Of a DNA stretch of 64,000 bases, positions 12,577-24,681 are shown piece after piece; position 1 is the stretch's first letter; each line of letters starts with the position of its first letter. The notes below the pieces were generated by a model. The model worked only from the letters and a program-made list of their open reading frames with translations, was not told the DNA's origin and searched no databases. A program made the position numbers and the translations under genes. Origin of the DNA: Periplaneta americana (taxonomy: Eukaryota > Arthropoda > Insecta > Blattodea > Blattidae); contig NC_091120.1 of NCBI RefSeq assembly GCF_040183065.1, forward strand, positions 71,822,708 to 71,886,707, read 5' to 3'.

Positions 12577-15500
12577 ATCAATAACTAGTAAATAATTGAT
12601 AATAGTCATCAAAAGTTTAAAAAAAGAAATTAAAATGGAGACATAGCGTACTAATTATTTTATGCTCGACCATGCCGAAATGTAGTAATTATACACCTGG
12701 TAGCAGTCCTTTAATGCATGTCATTAAAGTACACCTACTCATTAAAGTACAGGTGTTTTCAGCCAATGACAACTCAGCTTACAGGTGTTCAGCCAATAAC
12801 AAGTCAGCTTTGTACCGTTATAAAGCCGCAAGTATCGATTATTCTCGGATATGCAATCGAAAGAGAATTAGCGAAAAGTCACGGAGGCTGGAAATCCAAT
12901 ACTGTTGCAGAAGGTTATGTTCTGTTACTATAATAATTAGCGTTAATTGTAAATAATATTCAAATAAATTCAATTTGTCAACTCGTTTTTCAATGTCGAA
13001 TTCAATAATCAAGGTTATACCAAGTTTAACGGGATTACACAAGGTCAATGACATTATTGTTCCTCGGAAAAGATCAGTACTTTCGCGTCTGCGCACATCT
13101 CACAGTTCACGACCTAGAACAAGGTCACTTCCGATCTTGTCAGATACAAATAAAATGTATACATCTGAATATTTCAAGTTAGAAATATGGTCGAGCATAA
13201 AAAGTCGTATGAAACTCGCCTATAATGGTAATTAAGAAGCTCGTATGAAAATTATGAAACTCGCTTGCGCTCGTTTCATAAACATCCATACTCGCTTTTT
13301 AATTACTATCATTATAGGCTCGTTGCATAATGTACTATTATTAATCAAGGGAAGATGCAGGCCTATATATTAAAGCACGTATAATACCTATACATTATAA
13401 GAATTATGGTTATGCCTGTATATTCAGCGTAATGCCCTGTAATGTCACTTCTATATAATACTACTAATTTTATTCAACCGTTGAGCATATTACATTTTCT
13501 CCGACAGAACAGTGAATAAATTCCTCTTCCCATTCTGTACGAATCCTTTTGTTCCTGCTCGTAGAGACAGAGGGTTTGTAGAGCGACATGGTACCGACAC
13601 TGCTTACCATCAGTACTCTACGTGAGCGAGACAGAGAGCAATGTATGTACAGGAAACTCCCCTTACTAGTACAAATGTCTTTCACGATGTAATCACGATA
13701 CCCAGTTTGGTCACGGCTGCATTAAGCCAACAATTCCAATTACCTAATTGATTAAATGGCGATCTTGCTCGTATTAATTGTGTAAGCATGTGCGGCTTAC
13801 AGCTGTAAGTAATGTCATGAATTCAACGGGGTTATTCTTTGAGATATTTCAAACAACAAATTTTAATACAATTTTGCTCGTTTTGCTTCCTTTGCGAAAG
13901 AAAAAAATTGTTTTATGTGAAACATTTCATAGCGGAAAGCCATTGATTTAATTTCCAATATGCTGAGTCAATTTAAGAGAGAAATGTATTAGTCCACGCG
14001 TCTGGCCGCGAAACCAGATGGCCCGGGTTCGATTCCCGTTCGGGGCACGTTACCTGGTTGAGGTTTTTTTCCAGAGTTTTCCTTCAACCCAATATGAGCA
14101 AATGCTGGGTAACTATCTGTCCAGGATCCTGGACTCATTTCACCGAGATTATCACCATCTCATTCAGACGCTAATAACCTAAGATGTTGATAAAGCGTCG
14201 TAAAATAACCTACTAAAAAAAGGGAATGTATTATGATAATAAACGATTCAAAGAATTTTAGTTTCGTCCTTTAAATGTAGGCCTACAGAAATTTGATCCG
14301 AACAAATGTAACTTTTCGTTATGCACGGGAATTTTAAAATGTTACATTTGTTCAAATCAAATTTCTGCACATTTTAAGGACAAAACTAATATTCTTTCAA
14401 TCATTTCTCATAATAATATAGTGCTCTCTTAAATTGAAGGAGCATATTTGGAATTAAATCAATGGCTTTCCCAAAACACGCTATGAAATGTTTCATAAAG
14501 TAAAACTATTTTTTTAAGAAGAAAGCAAAAACGAGCAAAACTGTGTTAAAGTTTTTTGTTTGAAATATGTACCTCAAATAAACTAATGACATTAATTACA
14601 GTTCATTGTCTATAACGAAGCTGTGAACAGAAAGCCCATGAATCCCGTTTATACAAAATTTATCATCAAATTCAGCCTCACTCGTGGATATCGTGTGTTT
14701 AATGCTGTCAGTTCTTTTGGCTATTGGATCATGTCACGTGACTTTGTTCACGTGAATTTCTCAACTCTATACATACTCATATTCAATTTTACAAAAACAT
14801 ACGACTTATTGCTATACAAGAAAACTTTTCTTTCTGGGTAAACCTTTACAACTGATACAAAACATTATTAGACTATTTTTGTTCAATGCATTGTCCTGTG
14901 CCGCTATAAACAATGTCTCCAAAATGACGTATGAAAATAAAGCAAGTAACAAAGACCATAAAGTTATGTAAATTGAATTTCGGAACCTATCTCTAATTCG
15001 CGCGTTTAGTGCCTTAATCAAATGCGGCACAACATGTTTATGTTGGTTAACGAACGCATATTCAAGTTTGCATCCCATGAATCACCGCAATTAATAGTTA
15101 TCTTATCTTAAATGGAGTCCTTTGCCGTGAACCGTAGGACGTAGCTTAGTGCTTCAATATGAGTACAAAAACCTGCTTAAAAGTGTTGTACGCCATTTGA
15201 CTAAGGAAATAACATTTCTAGTTAAAAGATAGTTTGCTGTACTGAATTTACATAACTTGATCTCCTCGATCACGTGCTGCTTTTCAGACACAAGCCTAAA
15301 AACATCCCATATAAGTCTGACAACTTAATAGCTTTTACACTTTGTATTTATCCTACTTCCAATAAGTGCAAAAGACTACTCAATTTTACGATAGAGAGAT
15401 ACGACATACGAGTACCGTATGACGTCATGACATCCGCTATTTATGTGTTGTTTAACACAGATCAAAATGGATGTTTTCACGAAACAGAACGTTCTGTTAT

Positions 15501-18500
15501 TTTCGTGGACATGATGCTGTTGATGACAACGACGGAATTAATGATCAGTGAAATGAGACAGTATTATCATGAAATATTTGTACAAGGTGTAAGAGGTATA
15601 AGTGCCATTATTTTAACTGATGATTATTCATGTCATAAGGAAGAAAAAATGTGCTTACAATTTTTTTCTAATTGCAATATTTAACTAAGTATTAAAGTTT
15701 ACAATAATGGACGTTTTGGAACGTTGCTGGATGGGAAGAATGGAGTTTAGAAGTATACAGTACAGCTCAAGCGAGGAGGAGGGGGTTTAGAAGTACACAG
15801 TACAGCTCAAGCTGGTGGAGACATACCTGTACAAAACAGATGCTCTGTTCTAATGCAGGAGCGACCGTGACAATACTGTTCTTTACATAAAATGAGCAGA
15901 AAATACAAACTTTCAATCTCATTAATAAGAACATTATGGTCAATTTACATTTTATGTAACAATATTGCTCCATTTTTAAGTGTACGTCTAAAGAATAAAC
16001 AATAATGGTTTTCTGCACAAAATCACACGAAATTTTTTTCTAATGTAACATTTTAATCTCTCAGGCTTCCGTAAAGCAGTACCATTTTTTTAATTTCTGG
16101 TTGTGTGATTGTCGAAACGGGTAAGAGACTTCTAATTTCTAATAACCGTTGAGAAACTGCTACAAAAGTTCGCCGATTAGGTAACCTTCTTTGAAGAAAA
16201 CGTTTACGGTACATCCTTCTTGCCTCACTTGAATTACGACGACTTTCTCCATAAATTAATAACATATGATATTCCTAAACTGTGAATGACATTGTAAGTT
16301 GTTTATCGAATACCCTGCACTAAACGCCATCCCCTCGGCAGTAGAGCTATGGCCAGAGAGCTTGAACTCAGCTGACTTGTAGCCTATTTAATGTCTGTGC
16401 AGAGTACTGCCTGCTGAACGTTGTCACGTCTCTCACGACAGAATATTAACAAATTTAAGCATGCATTTTTATTTACTTTCACAAAAGCGTAATAGAACAC
16501 ACAAATATTTATTTAAGCTAATATTAACTTTTTGCTAGATACACTTACTGATGTAATTGTTTTCGTAATTTTACTAACGATATAAGCAGTATAACGCAAA
16601 TAAAATAAAATAAATAGTTCTTTTTTCTGGGAAAATTATCAAGTTTTGACCCTATGTTGTACAGACATTTTTTGATCCTGTAGATCGTCCCCGACGGCTG
16701 TGAAGAGGACGGCAATTATACCTCTTACATCCTGTATACACATCTATTAATACACATTTCGGGCACAAGTCTACGGAAATGCACATTCCTTTTACAATAT
16801 TTACACAGACGGAAACCATGAACGATATAATATATAGTCACTTAATCCATCCGAAAAAAAAAAAAATATATATGTATCGGTATTGAATAAGATGAACACA
16901 TCTTTAATAATTTACTTCGACGTGTATATTATTACTAGTAAAATAAAGTTATTTGCGGCCCTACTTTTATAACTGGAACCTCTGTTTCGCAAAGTCTTTG
17001 AAATAGATATTCAGGTCGCAGTTTAAGCAATAACAAATTCTACTCGCTGCCTAGCAATGGTTTCAGACTTCTTCTCATTTGATTGATATGGAGTGATAGA
17101 GTGTTGCTGAGTTCCGGTCCTAATTTCATTAACGCCGCGCTAGTATTCAGAAGCTCAACCATATCAAAGTCATGTCGCAAGAGTATTATAAATTAACGAG
17201 AGCTTATACGAATACTATAATGCAGTAAAGTAACACTGACAGTGTCGTCATTGTTTTCAAAAATGTAATTCACACTTAACTGTAAAATGTGTTGGATAAA
17301 TTCAAAAGATCCGGAATGGATAATAACCATTTCTTACAAGACGGAACGGAAAGGTTCTTGAAATTCACGAAATGAAAAGACAACAAAAAGCCAAAAAGTT
17401 CTGAACTCTTTATATTTATTGAGCAATTTGAATGGATATTACTGCACATTCATTTGCTTATCCTCCCACAGCTCCCTGAAGGTGGTGAGACTCACCACAA
17501 CATGGACGTGTTCGTCTACTTCCACAGTGGTGCGTGGCAATATGGCTGGGGACACGAGTACGGGGGTAAGATCCTCATGGACAGAGATGTTGTTGTGGTC
17601 ACTGTGGTATTCCGTCTGGGACCTCTAGGTAAGCATCCTCCTCTTCGAATTTGTTTATTAATTTCGTAGCTTTCATATAATCTCAAGAATGTAACAGTCC
17701 CACTAATTTTGATTATGACTGTACAGTAAAGAAATTGATTATTGATGCCAAACTAGATTCAGTACTTTCAATTTGAGTTGTTTTTCAGTGTCGTGAGATA
17801 ATGGAGGTGTGAAAGAAATAAGACGTGATTTTTAAGAGTACACTGAGGTGAAATTTCAATTTTCTAAACTAATAAGTGTTGAAGTCTGAAATGTTGTTCA
17901 ATTATTATTGTACTCCTTATAAATAGTGTGTATACCAAATTTCGTCTTATTCGGTTTAAGAATGTGTGAATTATTTAAATTTTTGTAAATTGTAATTATT
18001 TTTTTTTAAATAGCTACTATTCCAAGAAATTTTAATATTTCTGTCTGAAATTTCATTTTTATAATATTCAAACTCGCCATAACAAAACTTAATATATGCA
18101 GTCTTTTCATTTCTTTTACTCTTGCCACACAAAAAAGAAAGAATATGTTTATATTGTCAACAATAAAAATAGCCAACAATAAAAACAGCCAAAAAATGAG
18201 CAACTCCTGCAAAAGAAAAAAACCCGTAATTAAAAAAAATGTGAGACTTAAAGAAAATTCTGATAATAAGTTTTGTTACACACATATTAAAGAAGTTTCA
18301 CGGAAAAAGTTGTTGTGTTCTAATGCCAGGCGTTTGACAATAAAGTCATTTGACCTCTTGCACTCCAATATTTTTCAAAGATATTATCATGGTCAGCCAC
18401 TGAAGCACAGATTTTGAGTCGGAGTGAAAATGGCAAGTTGTAGCCGATTTAAGTGAACACCATATTTTAACGTTTTGGTGGCTACTTTATTCACATACAA

Positions 18501-21500
18501 CCCCAGAATGTCTGGAGGACCACACCTGCTATTGGTCGATGGGTCCATTGGACCGAGCTGGGAGATCTTGTTGATCACCAGTTTTCCCTCCGTAAGTCAC
18601 TGGAGGACGATTTTAGTGCCATAGCAGGTCAGCACTAGGAACAGAAAAGTAGAAAGAGGAGGAAGGAAAGTGAAATTAATCCCTAGGCCTCGAATGCTCT
18701 AATGCCGTCGGGGTCGAAGAAAGTAAGAGTTCAGTGAGAGGACTGGATAGGAAATGGTAAAGAGAGAATTAGGTATTGAATAGAGGAAAATTATACCAAA
18801 TTCAGTCATTAACTCATCAAGCTGACTAGTGCTAATTGATGAGTAGCCCCTCCCTTTAGTTCAGCTTGTAAAATTATGCTTACTAACAGCTGCACCACGG
18901 GAAGGTAGGGATGGGACTTTGGGTATTTGTCCAGGTTGGTTCCTTAAAGCCTTCAATGGGAAGGATTAATGGCTCTCCCCCCTGTATCCGACAGATACTC
19001 TTTTGCAGCCTCACGAAAAAAGTACGGTACAAATTTTGTAGCAAACCAAAATGTACAAAAAACAGAAATGAAACAAAAGAATAGTTTGAAATTTTAAATT
19101 AATATAAACACATGCATATGCCAAAACATGCAATTGAAAGGACAAAAGTGCATGAAATAATTTGCCTCAGAGCTTCTTTAGACCATAAACAATTTTTAAT
19201 GCTTTTTACCAAAAATGACAAATTTTCATCTAGGTGTATCTTTGAGGTATCGTGCTGTGTTAATATGAAGCAGTGATAAAAAGTGAAGTGACTATCAAAA
19301 AAGAAGCTGTATGATAGCGAAGTAGTTATCTGAAGTAATTACTGCATAATATGAAGTATCGCGACATTTGAGTTTTATATTTACTGCGCAATGTGTTAAT
19401 ATGATCATTAAGTAAAGTAGTCCCACTTTCAGAGTCCTCAACAGTGAAGCTAGTTAAATCATCTGAAATCTGTAAAGCGAATGGTTGCATAGTATGGTGA
19501 ACTTTGTATGATACAGAAAAAGTAACTTATATGAATTAGTGCAAAGATTGAAACATAAGTCCACGCCTGTGGAGTAACGGTTAGCACGTCTAGCCGCGAA
19601 ACCAGGTGGCCTGGGTTCGATTCCCGGTCGGGACAAGTTACCTGGTTGAGGTTTTTTCCGGGGTTTTCCCTCAACCCAATATGAGCAAATGCTGGGTAAC
19701 TTTCGGTGTTGGACCCCGGACTCATTTCACCGGCATTATCACCTTCATCTCATTCAGACGCTAAATAACCAAAGCTGTTGACAAAGCGTCGTAAAATAAC
19801 CTACTAAAATAAAAAATAAAAAATTGAAACATATAACGTCAAATTTTGACGATGAAGAAATCAGACTGGCCTCCAACATCAAGAAAAAATTATTGGTCCA
19901 GTTGCATAATTAATTTTGCCCCTATAATCTGAAAATGGGATAAGAAAACTGTCAAATACATAATCCAGTCACATAAAATAAAATTGTTGTACGATTCGAT
20001 TCTTCCCTACTTAATGAGAAATTATACTGCAAGTTAAAGTAAATTTTAATACAACTTATTATGTTTGGAAAACCGGCCAGCAGATTTATCAGATAATAAC
20101 TCACTTTACTGGCATCAATGCCACTACACAATCAGAAGATGCAAAATGAACATTTTGGAAAACCTGATACGAAATTTAACCATCGAAACTAAGTAGTTGC
20201 ATTTTATCATTACTTTAGCCAATGAGTAAATTTTGATTATTAAATGTCATACCAGTAGTTAGTAATTTAAAAATAAAAACCATTAGAAACCATTAATAGC
20301 GCCTGACATAAATAAAACAAAAATAATTTTGTGCACATACTATGGAATCGGTAAGATATTCATCGGCCCGTGACATAACAATTTTGCCAAAATTATGGTT
20401 TTTGAAATAATGGTACCGGTATGTTCTGATTCCTTTCTCTTTCAGTTTCCAATATTTGGCAATTGCATGCTCAATTCACATTTTTTTAACTGGAAGGATA
20501 CTTTCTTCACAACAGTACCAATATCAAAACATTATTTGTATCGCAGTTCAGAAAAGGAAATATTCTTCTTGTTCTCCTTTCATAAGCAAAAGTTAATCTT
20601 TTCTTGCGCATTATTATACTTTTTCCATTGTTAAGACTGTTCCATGTTTCAAATTGAAGGCAACTAAATAATTTATATTCTGAACCAGAGAAACTTGAAG
20701 TAACTGTATAATAATTAATAGCACAGTATAAGTAGTATAATGCTTTATTCGTTTATTCAATTTTCAGTACTAATGACAGTAGAGGCATACAAAGAAAACA
20801 ATTTCGGAGTTGGATGATGGATGTTAAGTAAATTGTCCCAAATAGAAAGGACCTAAATGCCTGTTATTTGGTTCTGATTTGCTGAATCAATCTCTACTAT
20901 TATTACACTTTCACGTCTGTTTTCAAATGTTCAAAAATTGTCTATAAATGAATGGCACATTTTGTGATAGATTCATGATGTCTGAATTCACTTTTTGACA
21001 TTTTTCCAATTTGAAAATGATTTCACAACAAAGTTCTGTAATTGTTGATGACTCCCCTGACCAACATTATGTTCCTAGCAAATTAGCAGCGAAATGTACG
21101 AAGTAGGCAATAACTTTAAGTGTTTCAGAATAACGTAATTACGGTACTGGAATTCGAATAAACTTTTCTTTGAAATTTAAAATTGTCCAATGAGGAAGTT
21201 TGTTCGGGGGGGGGGGGGGGGGAATATATGCTGTAAATATCTTAAATTTAAATTAATTTAAATTATAACATGTATGTTACATAACCTTTTTAAGGTCCAA
21301 ACATCCTCCACATATTTAGAACTATGCTGCAAGAAAAGAATCAACTTACAAAGTTCAATAAAAGTACTGATATGAGTTTAATTAGAAATTGTGAAATCTT
21401 TTTAGTAATTACCTCAATAAAAGTGATCTGTTTCTGTCACAGAATTTCTGTTATTGAACCACAGACAGTTCGGAAAAAATTCTTGACTGACTTGGGCCTA

Positions 21501-21601
21501 ATACTCCTTCAATCGTAAAATGTGTGTTACATAGGTACCAGTAACATTTTTTTTTTTTTAATTTCATGCATATAGTATTTCCCACACAGTAAATTCCTAC
21601 G

Positions 21602-21650
<49 letters not shown>

Positions 21651-22358
21651 CTCTTTCTTTCTCTCTTTCTTTCTTTCTTCTTCTTCTTCTTTAATTGTGA
21701 ACATAATTAGTTATTGATTTTATGCGACTTGTCCCGATTATGGTGATCTCATTTACTTTTTAAAGAACTCTCTACACTTTCCTGTTTCAAAGAACTCTTA
21801 ACATTCAACTAATGATGACTCAATAAAATTTTGAAAAGGCTGGCTAATACAATTTTAGATTTTTAAGTCAAGAGTAGATTATAACTTCAAATTATACAGC
21901 TGAAACCAAAAATAACTTGCTTACCTTGGTGATGACTTTTTTTTGTAGGTTTTCTCAGCACTGGAGATGACGTGGTCCCAGGCAACATGGGCCTCAAAGA
22001 TCAGTCTGCAGCATTACGTTGGGTGAAAGCTAATATTGCTGCATTTGGTGGCAACCCCAACAGTGTGACCATCACTGGAACATCAATGGGTGGAATTGCA
22101 ACTCAGTACCACTACCTCTCACCTCTGTCCCGGGGTAAATCAAATCAAACTTCAAATATCACTAATTTCTTTCCTATTGAAAAGCTACTGTTTGTGAATA
22201 AAGACATCAAATAACTGTCATTTGTACATATGTAAAGAATGTCAGCAGAAATCAATTGTGTCAAGTCAATTTAAAATTTCTGTCTTTGTCATCATCATCA
22301 TCATCATCATCACCATCACCATCACCATCACCATCACCATCACCATCACCATCACCAT

Positions 22359-22408
<50 letters not shown>

Positions 22409-24648
22409 CCACTATTGCCATCATCAACATCATCACCATTGCCATCTTCATCATCCATCATCCTGCATGCATTGCTTATAGCAATCTACATTTGGCCAAT
22501 ATAAAATTTCCTTTAATATCCTCTTTAATTTACCAATAAAATTAGTTTATGTATTGCTTTTAAGTTTTTGTGTAAAGTCTAGTTTACAGGACGACATTAG
22601 GTTTCGCAACTAATTTCATAAAACTGACTTCATGAAGAAAGTAACTACTTAGGAAGTTGTTTACATGGACACTTAAGTATACCGGTACCGTAGCTTCAGT
22701 AAATCTACTGACATGAGCCTGTCGCATTTAAACACACTTAAATGCCATTGACCTCGCCCAGGATCGAATCCGCAACTTCGAGCATAGAAGGCCAGCACTA
22801 CACCAACTATGCTACCGAGGGTGCCCTGAGACATGAATAAAGAGAGGTTCACATTTAGGATATTCTGCAATCTTAATGAAACAGTTAGTTGTAGAAGATC
22901 CCAAAAGTTATCACAGTCACTTAAGAATGACTTTGGAACAGTTCAATGTTTTGCTTATTTTTAAACGTTGGGTCATTGAAATCCTACAAACACATTTTCA
23001 CTGCATATAAATCAAGGTCCTTAATAATTTCTTCTCTTCCCCACTTTATTTTATAAATCAATCCACAGATCAGAATGTTTTTAACCTCGAAACGCCTTGA
23101 AACTACGAGTTTTCTTTTCGGTTCACAAAAAGTTGGAAGCAGTCAAAACATTCTAGTGTTGTAACTCAGTGGCATCACATTTTATGAATGCTTGTTCTAA
23201 TAAAAGCCAGTTGCGAAACCTAGTGTCGTAACCTTAAGCTTTAAAATTTTCACTTACATCTGAACTTATATTTTATTTATGTACAGTATTTATTTGTTTA
23301 TGTACTGTTTGTATTATGCATGTATGTATATATGTATACTCTTTTACTTACTTACTTACAAAGTTGTATGTCATTCATTCATTCACTTACTTATTTAGGC
23401 CTATCATAAGTACTAAAATCTTTGTTACACAATTTCAGAGAAGTAAAATTCATTCTTACAACAAAATTAATCACTCTTGCTATCTACATTTATTTTGTCT
23501 CTCTCTCTCTTTTTCTCACGCACATTCTCTCTCTCACTCTCACATACTCTCTCTTTCTCTCTCTAAGACAGTGGTGACCACCAACTCGTGCTCTTTATGC
23601 AAGAGCAGATCCAAAGATGTTGGAAGGATAGATAGATTACTACCGGTAGTATTGTCGCTGTTGAGGCACTTCTGTCACCACTCCTTTCTCCCCAACTATG
23701 CTAGCACACTACACACTCTCTATTCTGTATTGTGTGAAAATGCTATTTACATTTTATATTTACTAACCTTTATGGTTGTAGAAATAAAAGAATAGCATGA
23801 AACCTAAAATTAGATACCGGTATGGAAGATGGTACCAGTATGTTATTAAGAAACAGTTAAGCCATGCAAATTACTACCGTAATCTTTATAACAGATAATA
23901 ATGCATAGCCTATGTCATAATTTAAATTGCATCACATGATACAGGCCTACACAGTCTAGTTACCTACCTGGGATATACTCTTACTAAATAATTTTACTTT
24001 TAATGTTGGAAATGCTGTTTCATAAGTGTTTATTGAGCAGCTCTACAACCAAATGCTCAATAAGTTACACTATGAATTCTGAAAATTTCACCTGCGTTTT
24101 TTCTATTAAAGATCCAGGTTTAATTGAATTTGTTCAAAACGACATTAATAAGATCATAGATATAGTATATTATTTATTTTTCGTAATTCCATAGATATTT
24201 TAAGGATGAACATGTTTTGCAATTACTTTATAATAATAGTTTAATACGTAGCAAATTAAAATAACCTATGATTCCATTGTGTGGTCACCTGCAGTGATTT
24301 TCTTCTGGTGAAGAAAGTGGTGGAACTCTGTGTAGAAAATACAACATACTGGGATTTCTGTACAGTAGGCCACCGGTACATGGGAATTTTGTCGTTTTTA
24401 ACCTACTTTTCGTCGAACTTTAACCCTGCGCTGGTGACCTGAAAAAAATTACATCTGTAGTGACGTGGGGTTTGAGATACCCCATTTCATTTTTTGGCTT
24501 TTTACTGAATATGACATGGAACATACTGAAGGAAGTATTGCAAGCAGCTAGACAATCCATACATAACAAACCAGAGTGATCTAGTAGCAAACAAAAAACA
24601 AAGCAAGGTGGGGTGTGTCAAACCCCACGTCACCAACGCAGGGTTAAG

Positions 24649-24681
<33 letters not shown>

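Larger units (their letters stand above)
11825..17471 (+). other. Gene 1 intron 2
   Basis: It contains microsatellites, a hairpin (13211-13326), a foldback element with a SINE (13803-14601) and a deleted Tc1/mariner-type element (15583-16734). The reading frame at 15274-15684 runs into that element and looks accidental. Confidence 0.85.
17629..21948 (+). other. Gene 1 intron 3
   Basis: It contains a LINE 3' fragment (18306-18417), an unclassified possibly repetitive stretch (18418-19010), a SINE (19558-19822), a run of 17 G (21206-21222) and a (CTTT)n tract (21604-21690). Bases 19835-21200 show nothing recognised. Confidence 0.85.

Noticed and set aside
15274-15684. 136-residue open frame
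   Set aside because: It runs into the left end of the Tc1/mariner-type element, has no motif or splice context I recognise, and is AT-rich like the intron.
19558-19640. tRNA gene
   Set aside because: The tRNA-like head is part of a SINE with tail and target duplication. The same applies at 6046, 13992, 46143 and 61127.
22261-22461. Long Asp-rich and Met-rich open frames
   Set aside because: They are translations of an ATC microsatellite, open in several frames because the repeat lacks stops.
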